DNA of 64,000 nucleotides from Paeniglutamicibacter terrestris (GCF_012271785.1 NZ_JAAWVT010000008.1:1-64000); one strand, 5' to 3'. Counted from the first letter of the stretch, positions 1-9,300 are shown. Notes: generated from the letters alone by a model not told the origin. Program-made: numbers and translations.

Positions 1-90
1 ACCGCCACCACCGCTGCGCCCGCCACACCCACGACAGCCGCACCCACCGCCACCACCGCTGCGCCCGCCACACCCACGACAGCCGCACCC
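1..90 (+). repeat. Two tandem 45-bp coding repeats
   Basis: Positions 1-45 and 46-90 are identical and in frame, each encoding 15 residues of a Thr/Ala/Pro linker. The array probably continues to the left of the window. Such stalk repeats change length by recombination or replication slippage. Confidence 0.9.
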
Positions 91-516
91 ACCACCGGCA
101 GCCTGTCGATCACTGCTCCGGAAGCACCAGTCAATCTTGGCTCTGGTACCCCCAAATCTGGTGCTGGGACAATCAGCGGGAGCTTAGGGGAAGTCCACGT
201 TACTGACACACGAGAAGCAGGCACTGCTACTGGGTGGATTGCCAGCGTCAGCTCTGCTGGTTTCACCACGCCCACCGGGCTGCGCATTCCGGCCACCGCA
301 CTCAAGTACGATGCCGGTGACATCACGGGACCGGACTCGGCAAAATACCTCCCGAACGATTCGGATCACTTGAGTGGCACTGCTACCCCCGTCGTGACGG
401 CAATCGAGATTACGGGCCCCAATGACGCCATATGGAACCCCACCATCACTCTAACGATTCCGGTTGGCACCCTTGCCGGCGAATACTCGGCTATTCTCAC
501 GCACTCTGTCCTGTAG
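1..516 (+). CDS. C-terminal part of a WxL-like surface protein
   Basis: The open frame enters from the left edge and stops at TAG 514-516. The first 30 codons are a Thr/Ala/Pro-rich linker. A beta-rich domain follows, with VTDTREAGTATGWIASV, a SGTATPVVTA stretch, WNPTITLTIPVG and the ending AGEYSAILTHSVL. That order and the THSV ending are typical of the WxL-like cell-surface domain found in Gram-positive secreted proteins, thought to hold the protein on the cell wall. The Pro/Thr/Ala linker would act as a stalk. The N-terminus and any signal peptide lie outside the window, so the full function cannot be judged. Confidence 0.7.
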   Translation, partial: TATTAAPATPTTAAPTATTAAPATPTTAAPTTGSLSITAPEAPVNLGSGTPKSGAGTISGSLGEVHVTDTREAGTATGWIASVSSAGFTTPTGLRIPATALKYDAGDITGPDSAKYLPNDSDHLSGTATPVVTAIEITGPNDAIWNPTITLTIPVGTLAGEYSAILTHSVL

Positions 517-745
517 AAGCGCCCGGACCTGGGACTGGGTCATCTGCGGCACCTTCGCCATGGGCACAGCCTGCTCCCTGCAGACCGCACACTTCGCTCG
601 GCCAAAAGAGTGAATACGCAGCCGGTACGCAACACCGCCGATTGGACGAACCGGAGACTCCGCATATTTCTCGTCCCAGAGGTCGGAAGGCAGCAATATA
701 ACAGCTCAACCATCTCCGGAGGCGCCTCGCCTCAAATGAGTTCCT
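517..745. other. Gap without a convincing gene
   Basis: No complete gene is supported. The minus strand has an open stretch (696 to 451) rich in plausible residues, including a CAVC pair, but it runs under the end of the WxL-like gene and has no recognisable family. It could be the decayed partner of the broken HTH gene next to it. Confidence 0.4.
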
Positions 746-1257
746 TCATCCGAGCCCAATCGTATGAAGCTTCTCAGCCAGAAAAACAGGATAAATCGAA
801 CACTTCGTGCGCCCAGCCCATCCGGGCACGGGCGTCTGAGTCTTGTGGGACGGCCAACGGATGCTCCCATCCAATATTGTCAGATGGTCCTTGTCGCGGA
901 TCTTGGGCTCCGTAGACATGAGCACTCGGCTGGCCACCGGCGAGGCCATCGCATATTCCCCTAAGACCCGCAGCGAAAGTTCATAGTCCTTCTCGAACAG
1001 AACGGTCTCGAATGTATCCCGAAACGGTGTCGAGAGGAGTACTTTGGCGCTCGGTGCAGGCCCATCAAAAACCAGAGCAGTTATTGCCCATATTGCCAAC
1101 CAAAGGAACCCGTTCTCCCTGCCCGATCCAACTCCACGATGAACTTGCGGGACGTTCCGATGGACTCTGCCAGAGTTTGTTGGCTAAATCTCAGGGATTC
1201 GCGCATGGAACGCATGGTTCTTTCAAGTGTGAACGTGTTCAATTCGAGCAGATTCAT
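746..1257 (-). pseudogene. Frameshifted Xre/HipB-like HTH protein
   Basis: Reading the minus strand from ATG 1257-1255 gives about 45 residues with a clear helix-turn-helix of the HipB type (MRESLRFSQQTLAESIGTSR, then KFIVELDRAGR). That frame ends soon after at a stop (1083-1081). From about 1115 the neighbouring frame continues with ALVFDGPAPSAKVLLSTPF and FEKDYELSLRVLGEYAMAS down to 746. Together the two parts look like one DNA-binding, antitoxin-like protein split by a single frameshift. No intact HipA-type toxin is next to it. I infer an inactivated toxin-antitoxin or regulatory remnant. Confidence 0.5.
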
Positions 1258-1377
1258 TCCTAAAATCTCGCACCCAACGATTACACAAAAAAGTGCGGGA
1301 GATTGTCAATTGGCTAAAGCACTCCCCCGGACCTACACTTTTGGCAGTAAATAGCTCCACCAGAAAGCAGGACCACC

Positions 1378-1680
1378 ATGGCTCAGGATTACGACGAAGT
1401 ACGCCCCGATGTTGCCGAAGCATCCGAGCGCGTCCTCAAGGACGTCCAGAAAATAGAGGCCCCGAACGCCAAGAGCGTCCAAGCCGACCTCGAAGAGACT
1501 GACCTTTCCGAGGGCCAGGAATTGCCCGGCGCCATCGTTCTGGACGAATTGGTCGTCGAAGTGATTCCGCAAGGCGCCGATGAATTCGTGTGCTCAGAAT
1601 GCTTTAGCGTTAGGCATCGCAGTCAGGCCGCTAAGGTGCTGGGCGGCGTGATTATTTGCCGTGAATGCAACGAGCTGTAG
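1378..1680 (+). CDS. DUF4193 zinc-ribbon protein
   Basis: This 100-residue acidic protein starts at ATG after the ribosome binding sequence GCAGGA. Its second half carries LPGAIVLDELVVEVIPQGAD followed by two CxxC pairs (CSEC near residue 74 and CREC near residue 95), which would bind one zinc ion. Size, acidic N-terminus and Cys spacing match the small actinobacterial DUF4193 family, whose role is unknown. The gene is intact although both flanks look decayed. It stands alone with no operon partner. Confidence 0.85.
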   Translation: MAQDYDEVRPDVAEASERVLKDVQKIEAPNAKSVQADLEETDLSEGQELPGAIVLDELVVEVIPQGADEFVCSECFSVRHRSQAAKVLGGVIICRECNEL

Positions 1681-2490
1681 ACCAACGTTACTTACCCGGT
1701 GAGTTGCTGAACGTTAGCTCGGCGAATTTCGTGAAACCGAGGTGGCGTTCGCAGCGGAGCTGGGCCAGTTTCCTTATGGCTATCGAAATAGCAATGAAGT
1801 TCGCGCTCCAGTTGGAACTTTAGGCCAGCGGGCTCTGGAGTTCCAGATACACCGATTCCGCCATCACAGCATTGCGTGAAAACGGGCAAAAATCTCGGGA
1901 CAAAACATCGCGAGTTCATCCCGGCTGGCTGAGCGCCCAACTAACATGTTGGGCGCTGCGCATTCACTGCACCCACGGCTCAAGGACTGTGGACATTTCG
2001 AGTCGCGACCGCTTCCGGGACCTGACCCATCGACGCCCCATGCGCTCTACTTTGCGCAGGTCCCACAACTGATCGCTTGCGAGACACTCCAAATCCTCTT
2101 TGCCCAATCCCGGATTCCCGTGGTTTGTTTTTGCGGTTTTGACGATAAATCTCGCATTCTTGACAGCGATAGATGTCGCAGGAATCACGGGTCCGCTGTC
2201 CCAGAATAAGAGGGTCCGCAGACGGTGCAAACGTGACCCAAATTCGCCTGAAAATTCCACGTGTGTTGCTTCAAACCACCGACCGTTGGCTGGCAACATG
2301 CGCCCCCAGACCCATAACCCTTTCAAGGGAATCTCCGTGACCCGGAGAAGATCGTAAACAACGCGATAGACGATCCCCAAGATCTTCGTTCGCGCCGCCA
2401 GCGACAGTCTCGACCGCAAGATCGAGGCCACCCTCGACACGGAAATCTACCCAGCACCACCGGGGTCGACACCGTAAACCCGCCGGGAAA
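1681..2490. other. 800-bp gap, no confident gene
   Basis: A minus-strand frame (2440 to 1964, 158 codons) is open and includes a plausible stretch around FWDSGPVIPATSIAV, but it has no ribosome binding site, family motif or operon context. A plus-strand frame around 1727-1870 reads for about 48 codons and then stops. I regard this as decayed sequence. Confidence 0.35.
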
Positions 2491-3795
2491 CTAGCTCTTC
2501 CAGAGGACAACAACGTCGCTTGAGTCGGCTTCGGGGTCCTGGGCATCGCTCGTGGGCCAACTCATGTAGTCCCCGGAGCAATAGTCCGTGCCCCCTCCCT
2601 GCAAAGCCAACACCACCGACAGGTCCTTGGAATCGCGGTCGTACACATAGCGTTTGGTGGCGAGGTCTTCGGAATCACCGTAATAAGTCCACGAAATCCG
2701 AGGACCGCATTGGGTTAGCCACGAAATCTCGGCGCCGTCGGGATGTTGGAACCCCTCTGTTTGGCGGGTGCGAGGGTCAACGAGGTAAAGGTTCTCGCCA
2801 TATTCCACCGCGAACCCACGCTCATCGGAGCCCCATAACCGCATGCCGTACTCGTCTCTGGAGTCCTCTGCCTCGCGAAGGATTGCCTCACGCTTTCCTC
2901 CCGGCGCGTAGGAACTGATCGTTCCCGTGTAGCCCTTTTTGCTGTTGTCCGGGACATCGACCGCGGCCAGTACCCTGTCTTCCCACACATTCACATACAT
3001 GAGATTTTTCGGCACTTTCTCATCGGTAAGGGCCGGTTCGAATTCGTCCCGCACGGTGCCGGGGTCTTCAAGGTCCACGGAGTACAGCTTCTCTTCATAG
3101 AAGTCATCCTCCGGGTTGGAGCGTTGAAAGCTCCAATAGACCCTGCCGTCGGCCAATACTGGAGAGCTGAGCATCGTGTACTCAAAGACGTCGTTGGGAC
3201 CCTTCTTCCATGAACGCGTTGCCAGCACGCGGACCTCGGTGCTCCCGGGAGAGACGCTGAGGATTTTCCATCCCCTGCTCGAGGCATTCTCGGAATGGAT
3301 TTCGCTCCAAATAATCCCCGAATCGGTAACCGTCATACCCTCAACTTTTTGCGGCAGATAATCCTTCTTTGACGTTCCCGCGACGGTGAACGGCTCAAGG
3401 ACCCCCGAAACGTAGCGCCCGAGGCGCTGGGATTCCGGATCGATGCCATATTCGGTTTGCGCCAGTTCCTGCTCTTGATCCGATAGGCGAGGTCCGTAGA
3501 GTCCCACTAGCGTTCCGGAGGAGTCCACCGCCTCGGCGTAGAACGCCGTTTTCGAGTTCACGAGGCCACGCGTCGAGGATTCTTCGGTGAAGTCCTCGTC
3601 TTTGGTTGCCACCCGGGCTTGCTTCATACCTTGGACATGGGCGGTGACCTTGGTGCCATCGGCCCACACCAGGGGTACGGGCACCTGTACCGGGGTTGCC
3701 GCTACGCTCGGGGTCTGCACGGCATTCGGCGGGGACAAAGGCATGCAAGCGGTCAACCCAAGAGATATCACGGTGCCGGCCACTCCAAGAGCCAA
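2491..3795 (-). CDS. Secreted lipoprotein, probable beta-propeller
   Basis: About 434 residues. The N-terminus has a lipoprotein signal with lipobox LTAC (Cys 17 counted from the TTG start at 3795). A Pro/Thr/Val-rich spacer follows, then a long region with repeated blocks of the form D-x-G-x-x-x-W or Y-x-V-D (e.g. VLADGRVYWSF, LYSVDLEDPG, GENLYLVDPRTR) that look like propeller blades. No catalytic motif is seen. The basic residues expected in front of the signal peptide lie upstream of TTG 3795 (RRSIQRASRTRG). The true start may therefore be further up, possibly ATT at 3855-3853, since no ATG, GTG or TTG occurs before the stop at 3867-3865. Function unknown. Confidence 0.75.
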   Translation of the reverse strand: MALGVAGTVISLGLTACMPLSPPNAVQTPSVAATPVQVPVPLVWADGTKVTAHVQGMKQARVATKDEDFTEESSTRGLVNSKTAFYAEAVDSSGTLVGLYGPRLSDQEQELAQTEYGIDPESQRLGRYVSGVLEPFTVAGTSKKDYLPQKVEGMTVTDSGIIWSEIHSENASSRGWKILSVSPGSTEVRVLATRSWKKGPNDVFEYTMLSSPVLADGRVYWSFQRSNPEDDFYEEKLYSVDLEDPGTVRDEFEPALTDEKVPKNLMYVNVWEDRVLAAVDVPDNSKKGYTGTISSYAPGGKREAILREAEDSRDEYGMRLWGSDERGFAVEYGENLYLVDPRTRQTEGFQHPDGAEISWLTQCGPRISWTYYGDSEDLATKRYVYDRDSKDLSVVLALQGGGTDYCSGDYMSWPTSDAQDPEADSSDVVVLWKS

Positions 3796-3867
3796 GAGGC
3801 CCCGGGTCCGCGACGCGCGCTGGATGCTACGCCGTGGATTCGAAGAAGGATTAATGATGAGTCCCTA

Positions 3868-4285
3868 TCAGGTTTATCAAGCATGTGGACTGGTTTTCGA
3901 ATAATCCTAGTTCATAGGCTGAGGGATACCGGGGTTGTCCGCGGCTATGCGCCGTATCTGAATCGTTTCTTCTCAGGACGTGTTTTCTGAATCGAATGTT
4001 CTGGCGCGGCTGATGCATGCCTGTTGTGCGAGGGAGCATTCAGTCGCGCAGCATCTCGAACGAGACGGTATTTGTGAGGGACAGGAGGGATCCGGATTAG
4101 CGACGCAACGCCCATCGGAGAGCCCGAATTTGACGTTCAACAGGAACTCGTTAACGAACAGATGCCTTCGCTGCGTTCACAGTCCATCCCTAGTCGAATA
4201 AACCCAAAGATTTTTGAGTCAAAATCACTGGCTGGGACATTTGGGATACACGTGGGTGAGCACTTTGAGCAACGATTCGACGTTA
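3868..4285. other. Gap, nothing recognised
   Basis: No frame of convincing length or composition on either strand. It probably contains the promoter of the lipoprotein gene on its left side. Confidence 0.4.
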
Positions 4286-4708
4286 CAACTTGACGCTCTG
4301 GTGTTTGCCCGGCGTGCATAAGCGGGATGTATTCGCCAATGTCACCTCCGGCAGCCGAATGGCGATCGTGCGGCCCGGGGTGAAGTAGCTGCTCGAGTAC
4401 GCCGAGGCCGTGGACACCGTGGTGGTCTGGCAGGTCGACCAGCAAGGCTGCTCCCTTATTGATGTGTTGAACGCCGTGACCCTGCTGCGTGAACGCGGGG
4501 TCACCGTGCGCTCCTTCTCGGACGGGATCGACCTGTTAACCTCGACCGGTCAGATGATGCTGACCGACTATGTGCCACCTTCCGCAGTACGAGCGCGAAC
4601 CGATTGGTGAGCAAGTCAACGCCGTATCGCCGCGGCCGGCCAATCCGGAACCCATTTTGGCTGACCGCGGCGATACAGCAGATCCTTCAAGAACCGGCGA
4701 TCCCCTGA
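4286..4708 (+). pseudogene. Decayed serine recombinase (resolvase)
   Basis: Pieces of a Tn3-type resolvase can be read across frames: LDAL, then KRDVFANVTSGSRMAIVRPG, LLEYAEAVDTVVVWQVDQ, SLIDVLNAVTLLRERGVTV, SFSDGIDLLTSTGQMML, YERE.IGE.VN and finally AAAGQSGTHFG in another frame. An in-frame TAG (about 4387) interrupts it, and at least two frameshifts are needed. The N-terminal catalytic serine region is missing. It marks an old mobile element. Confidence 0.75.
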
Positions 4709-4859
4709 TCCCTTTGGAAAGGACTCGACTTCTGAACGGCACTTGCCCTTAGAGATCGATCTCCGCGAGCGTCCTCAACCTGCCCCGTACCCGAGAGCCC
4801 GGGAGGCCGATCACACGCTTAGCGCCAATCGCTGTACTGCTCTTCCCAGTGGCCGTATC

Positions 4860-4903
4860 AGTGCTTCGACTTGGATGGCAAAGGACATCTAAGTCGAAGC
4901 ACT
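4860..4903. repeat. Long inverted repeat
   Basis: Arms 4860-4872 and 4891-4903 (AGTGCTTCGACTT and its complement) pair perfectly and are extended inward by GATG/CATC. No T-run follows on either strand, so it may be an old element end or a recombination site rather than a terminator. It lies between the recombinase remnant and terC. Confidence 0.6.
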
Positions 4904-4985
4904 AGCAGGTTCCGTTTCACAATTCTCCCTGCGAGGACACGCATGAATGCTCCCTACGTGGTTTAAGAGATTTCGACGTGCTATC

Positions 4986-6008
4986 TCATTTGGAGTTCTG
5001 CTCTAAGGCGGGGGAATCGCTCGGCGTATCTACATCTGGTGGCGTTTGGCTGCCACGAGTCTTCAGCAGGCTCGCGACCGTGGCCACAGCAACCGTCGCT
5101 CCAATGAACAACAGGGAGAACGAGATCGGGATCTCGGGGACCCACAAGAGAGGCTCCCCACCGTTGATGAAGGCAAGTTCATTGACGTGCAAAGCGTGGA
5201 AGACGAGTTTGACACCGATGAAGGCCAGGATGACAGCAAGGCCTTGTGACAGGTAGACCAGTCGCTCCAACAGGCCACCAATGAGGAAGTACAACTGACG
5301 CAGCCCCATCAGGGCGAAGACATTGGCTGTAAAGACGATGTAAGCCTCGCTGGTGAGCCCGTAGATGGCGGGGATGGAGTCGACAGCGAAGATCAAGTCG
5401 ACGAAACCAATAGCGATGATAGTCAGCAGCATCGGAGTGATGAAGCGCTTGCCGCCCAGCTTTACGACGAGCTTGTCCGCGTGATATTCATCAGTCACCG
5501 AGAAGCGGCGGCGCACCCACCGCATCATCCGCCCATTGGCGGGATCTACCTCGTGGTTTGAGAACGCCTGTTTGTAGGCCAGGAAGAGCAGCAGTGCGCC
5601 AAAGATGTAGAAGCTCCAGGAGAGGTTCTCAATCAAAGTCGCTCCGAGCGCAATGAAGATGCCACGCAAGACCAGCGCAATGATGATGCCCACCATCAGC
5701 ACCTTTTGCTGGTAGATCCTCGGTACGGCAAACGCACTCATGACCAGCAGGAAGACAAAGAGATTGTCGATCGACAGTGCCTTTTCGGTGAGGTACCCCG
5801 CGAAGTATTCGCTTCCATAGGTCCATCCGGAGAACACGCCGATACCGACACCGAACAGCAGTGCAAGGCTGATGTAGAAGACCGACCAGCGGGCGGACTC
5901 ACCGATGGAAGGTTCGTGCGGTTTACGCACGTGGGCAAAGAACTCGTAAATGAAGAAAGCGATCGTCACAGCAATAGTGATGATCCAGATCAGGGGTGAT
6001 ACCTGCAT
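4986..6008 (-). CDS. terC: TerC-family metal transport membrane protein
   Basis: 340 residues with about nine membrane segments. TerC hallmarks are present: ALSIDNLFVFLLVM with the acidic pair in the first half and GFVDLIFAVDSIPAIYG in the second, the conserved Asp/Glu-in-membrane motifs. TerC proteins such as Alx, MeeF and MeeY handle manganese, exporting it or loading it onto secreted enzymes; here the substrate is inferred. ATG 6008 is preceded by AGGAG at good spacing. The frame stays open further upstream, but that stretch is the riboswitch-like leader and is not coding. The gene is probably single, controlled by the leader. Confidence 0.9.
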   Translation of the reverse strand: MQVSPLIWIITIAVTIAFFIYEFFAHVRKPHEPSIGESARWSVFYISLALLFGVGIGVFSGWTYGSEYFAGYLTEKALSIDNLFVFLLVMSAFAVPRIYQQKVLMVGIIIALVLRGIFIALGATLIENLSWSFYIFGALLLFLAYKQAFSNHEVDPANGRMMRWVRRRFSVTDEYHADKLVVKLGGKRFITPMLLTIIAIGFVDLIFAVDSIPAIYGLTSEAYIVFTANVFALMGLRQLYFLIGGLLERLVYLSQGLAVILAFIGVKLVFHALHVNELAFINGGEPLLWVPEIPISFSLLFIGATVAVATVASLLKTRGSQTPPDVDTPSDSPALEQNSK

Positions 6009-6025
6009 GTGGGTACTCCTAAGGT

Positions 6026-6146
6026 CTTGGCGTGGTTGCGACGCCAAGGTCTCCTCCGCTCTGAACACCTCAGAACCGGCGGCCCGGAATGCACCAGTGC
6101 AAACGTATTGACGGACCGACCGCGGACGGGAGTACTCCCCTTGATG
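6026..6146 (-). promoter_or_regulatory. Probable yybP-ykoY manganese riboswitch
   Basis: Read on the minus strand, the terC leader holds AGGGGAGTAC (6140-6131), TCCGTCAATACG in the middle and GGAGACCTT (6054-6046). These match in order the conserved blocks of the yybP-ykoY aptamer (GGGGAGUA, UCAAYA, GAGACC). Immediately after comes an 8-bp hairpin (6048-6041 with 6033-6026, CTTGGCGT/ACGCCAAG) ending about 7 bases before the ribosome binding site. It could be the expression platform. This riboswitch class senses Mn2+ and often precedes TerC genes. Confidence 0.7.
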
Positions 6147-6302
6147 AAAAAATCCTATCAAACCCAGAACCGGCGGCTGATCCCGAGAACGTCAATCTCA
6201 GAACCTACACACCGTCTTCACAGGAATTACGCAGCATGTTGCCGCCCAACAGATTCCTCGGCTCCCACCACCATTCCCTTGCAGTCCAGAGCCCCAACAA
6301 CG

Positions 6303-6339
6303 TGGCGCCGGGCTCAACGACATCGTGAGCCCGGCGCCA
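6303..6339. terminator. Hairpin between terC leader and abgT
   Basis: Arms 6303-6316 and 6326-6339 (TGGCGCCGGGCTCA and complement) form a perfect 14-bp GC-rich stem just past the abgT stop codon. There is no clear T-run, so it is a terminator by position and stability only. Confidence 0.6.
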
Positions 6340-6367
6340 GATTGCACTCGGTCAATTTCCTCCTGCG

Positions 6368-7924
6368 CTACCGCACGGGGGCACCGGGGCCCAGCGGAAT
6401 ACCCAAGGCCCACCATGCGAGGAACAAGCCAAGCCACACGACGAACATGATCAGCGCACACGGCAACGTGAAGGAAATGAGCGTGCCAATGCCCGCCTTC
6501 TTATTCAACGTCTGGAGGTAACCCACACAAAGAACGAAGCTGGTGCTCATTGGCGTGATCGAATTGGTGCACGAATCGGCAATGCGATACAGCGCCATCG
6601 TGGTGGCAGGATTTGTCCCGAGCAGCATCATCATCGGGATAATAACCGGCGCGACCAACGCCCACAATGCTTGGCCGGAGGTGATCAACAAGTTCAGGAC
6701 CGCAATGCACACCACAACAATCAGGAACAACGCCACACTACTGATGCCCAGGCCTTGAATGGCATCGGAGCCCACCACCGCCACCACGGTGCTGATCTTC
6801 GTGAACTTGAACAACGCCAAGAATTGGGAGACGGCAAAAAACAAGACGATCAGTGGCGCAATCGAACGAACACCATCGGCCATGAATCGAGGGATATCGG
6901 AGGCGGATTCAAGCTGCTGCGACCCGGCGGCGAAGGCCGTGCCCAGAACCAAAAAGAACATCGACAAGAAGAACGCGATGCCGTCTAGGAACGGCGATTC
7001 CAAGAATTCCCCGCCCTCGCCACGCAACGGTGATCCCGACGGGATGATGGCCGCGGCCAACAACGCGAGGAAGACCATCGCCGAGATGCCGGTAGCGCGC
7101 AGCCCACGGCGCTCCTGCTGGTCCGTGAGCACGGCGCTGGACCCCATGACCGATGACGCGGCAGCATCGGCCTGGTCAACGTCAACCACCAAGGTGTGCT
7201 CGCGCTTCTTCAGAATGAGCTCGGTGACCAAGGTAATCGTAATGGCCAACACCAGCGCGGAGACCGTTGTGAAGTACATATTGTCCGTGGCTCGCACCGT
7301 GACATTCGGGTCGATGATGTGGGCGGCTTCGGTGGCAACCTTCGCGAAGACCACATCGCCCGGAGCGATCAAAGGATTAGCGTCCCCGGCGGCATTGATC
7401 GATACGAACGCCACGATCATCCCGAGCATTGGAGATCGTCCCACAGCCTTGAAAGCCACGGCTCCCAGCGGAATCAATACTACGTAGGCGGAGTCGGAGA
7501 GGAACTTCGACAGTGCGCCGCCGAGGGCCACGGCAAACACCACGGAGCGCGGCGAAACATTGCTCAGGGCACGCCGGGCAATGACTTCAAAGAGTCCTGA
7601 CCTATCGGCGACCGCAACGCCCAACATCACGATCAACACCGTGCCCAGCGGACCAAAGGTGACAAATGATTCCTCCGCGCCGGACAACAGCGAACGGATG
7701 GCATCAACGCTCAACGCGTTGTTGACCCCAACCATCTCTCCGGATGCGGGATCTTCGACCTGCACACCGGTGCCTGACAAGATCCAGCTGGCCACGGCCA
7801 GAACGCCAAAGAGGATCCAGAACAGCCAGAACGGATGCGGGAGTGCATTTCCGGCCCGCTCAACCCCGGCAAGCAGGCGGAGCCCGAGTGACTCACTGCG
7901 GCCTCGAGTTTTGGTGATGGTCAT
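6368..7924 (-). CDS. abgT: AbgT-family transporter
   Basis: 518 residues with about a dozen hydrophobic helices. The start MTITKTRGR at ATG 7924 has GGAGG seven bases upstream. The N-terminus VERAGNALPHPFWLFWIL is the signature opening of the AbgT family. FLSDSAYVVLIPLGAVAFK, NAAGDANPLIAPGDVVFAKV and the late NSITPMSTSFVLCVGYLQ match the two conserved re-entrant regions. Family members import p-aminobenzoyl-glutamate or export sulfonamide-like antimetabolites using the ion gradient; which applies here is unknown. The DUF5937/ArsR-like gene lies upstream in the same direction, about 255 bp away. Confidence 0.9.
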   Translation of the reverse strand: MTITKTRGRSESLGLRLLAGVERAGNALPHPFWLFWILFGVLAVASWILSGTGVQVEDPASGEMVGVNNALSVDAIRSLLSGAEESFVTFGPLGTVLIVMLGVAVADRSGLFEVIARRALSNVSPRSVVFAVALGGALSKFLSDSAYVVLIPLGAVAFKAVGRSPMLGMIVAFVSINAAGDANPLIAPGDVVFAKVATEAAHIIDPNVTVRATDNMYFTTVSALVLAITITLVTELILKKREHTLVVDVDQADAAASSVMGSSAVLTDQQERRGLRATGISAMVFLALLAAAIIPSGSPLRGEGGEFLESPFLDGIAFFLSMFFLVLGTAFAAGSQQLESASDIPRFMADGVRSIAPLIVLFFAVSQFLALFKFTKISTVVAVVGSDAIQGLGISSVALFLIVVVCIAVLNLLITSGQALWALVAPVIIPMMMLLGTNPATTMALYRIADSCTNSITPMSTSFVLCVGYLQTLNKKAGIGTLISFTLPCALIMFVVWLGLFLAWWALGIPLGPGAPVR

Positions 7925-8179
7925 GGGTCCTCCAGTAGTGCGGTAGCCCTGAGCCATGAAGTGCCCAGTAGCGTGGAATCGAAAAACCCCACCGGTGATT
8001 TGTATTACAAACAGCGCAAGATCGGGCCATGATTAACCAATTCTTGACAATCGTTCCTGAGGTTTCGGGAGTGTTGCGGAAACCTTCCAGCTGCCCGACC
8101 AGGGACAACCAGGTCGGGGCGCGGCAAGAAACCTACACGGTTTACCTCACTGGGGATTCTTCCAATGGCCGTGCAGAAG

Positions 8180-9268
8180 TCACCTGGTCAGGGTGGCCAG
8201 CAGGTCCGGGCCCATCCTGAGCACCGTGGCCGTATCAATGCGGTGGTAGACCATTTTTCCGTGGCGATCCGAAACCACCAAACCCGCTTCGCGCAGCACC
8301 CGTAGGGATCGGGAGATCTGCGCCGCAGGCTGACCGAGTCGGCCCGCGAGTTCAGAGGTCGTCATGGGCTCGGCCGAGATATGCCGGAAAAGCTCCATTC
8401 GGGAGTCGGCACTCAGTGCGCTGAGTCTGTCACGGACTTGTTGGATCTGCAGGAGTTCTTCCTGCGGGGTCTGCGCCGGAAAATGGATGATGACCGGGTA
8501 CCCGGCATTGTCCTTGACCGTGAGGTGATTGCCGATCCAACGCGAAGGGACCAGCATCAGCTGACGCTTGGCCAGCTGCACTCGGCGCTGCTGTAGCTTG
8601 TCGAAACGGACCTCGGAAGTTCCGTGGAATGCCTTGGCCGTGACGCTGAGCGAGGCGATCGTCTCGATGGGGTCAGCTCGGTTCAACTTGCCTGAAAGCT
8701 GTGCTGCGGCTCGACCGATGGTGAGGGAGAGAGCTACCCATTCCTTGCCGAAGAACGAATTCCAGCACTCCGAGCAAAAACTAATGATCCTCTCTCTGAA
8801 CGCTTCGGGATCCTCGAGCAGCTGTTGTGCCAGCTCGAAGCGGCCCAATGATCGCGACCGGCACGTCTCCAGGAACTCCCGACGAATTTTCTGATCTTGT
8901 AGAAGTTCGGAGGCTGCCGGGAGGTCTTTGCTGAATCCACGGACAGCTTCGGCCGCCATGGAGACGAATACATCAATCGGTAGGGCTGCCATGCCGGCAA
9001 GTTCACGTTCAAAGGTTGGGTTTGATTCGCTGCGAACAGGAAAGAAGAAGCGTGCGCGGAACCGGGCCCAGAGCGGCGATAGCGCGTCGAACTCCGCGAT
9101 CGTTCGTTCATCCAGGTTGCGTGCAATGGCCTGAACTTCTGCGGACGAATCGAAGTGATGATCCGGCTCGGCCCATACATGGAGTATCGCCATCAATTCG
9201 GCCAGTGGGGAAACCACGACGCGCAGGTTGTTGGTGTCGAAGCCAGCAAATCTAAGTTCAATCGCCAT
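8180..9268 (-). CDS. DUF5937/ArsR-type transcriptional regulator
   Basis: 362 residues. The N-terminal part (about residues 1-260, starting MAIELRFAGFDTNNLRVVVS) resembles DUF5937, a probable ligand-sensing domain. The C-terminal 90 residues are a winged helix of ArsR type (LSADSRMELFRHISAEPMTT, SELAGRLGQPAAQISRSLRV, EAGLVVSDRHGKMVYHRI). No metal-binding cysteines are seen, so it probably senses an organic compound. It is divergent from the CocE-type hydrolase, and the shared 160-bp gap holds a symmetric CAATTG array. I infer that it controls the hydrolase and itself. Confidence 0.85.
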   Translation of the reverse strand: MAIELRFAGFDTNNLRVVVSPLAELMAILHVWAEPDHHFDSSAEVQAIARNLDERTIAEFDALSPLWARFRARFFFPVRSESNPTFERELAGMAALPIDVFVSMAAEAVRGFSKDLPAASELLQDQKIRREFLETCRSRSLGRFELAQQLLEDPEAFRERIISFCSECWNSFFGKEWVALSLTIGRAAAQLSGKLNRADPIETIASLSVTAKAFHGTSEVRFDKLQQRRVQLAKRQLMLVPSRWIGNHLTVKDNAGYPVIIHFPAQTPQEELLQIQQVRDRLSALSADSRMELFRHISAEPMTTSELAGRLGQPAAQISRSLRVLREAGLVVSDRHGKMVYHRIDTATVLRMGPDLLATLTR

Positions 9269-9300
9269 GCTTCATCCTTGCCGTCCGGAACCGATCAGAA

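Noticed and set aside
1964-2440. 158-codon minus-strand frame in a gap
   Set aside because: Partly protein-like, but no start signal, family motif or context; kept only as a remark in the gap entry.
6009-6161. N-terminal extension of TerC
   Set aside because: It would translate the riboswitch-like leader; AGGAG and the family N-terminus both support ATG 6008.
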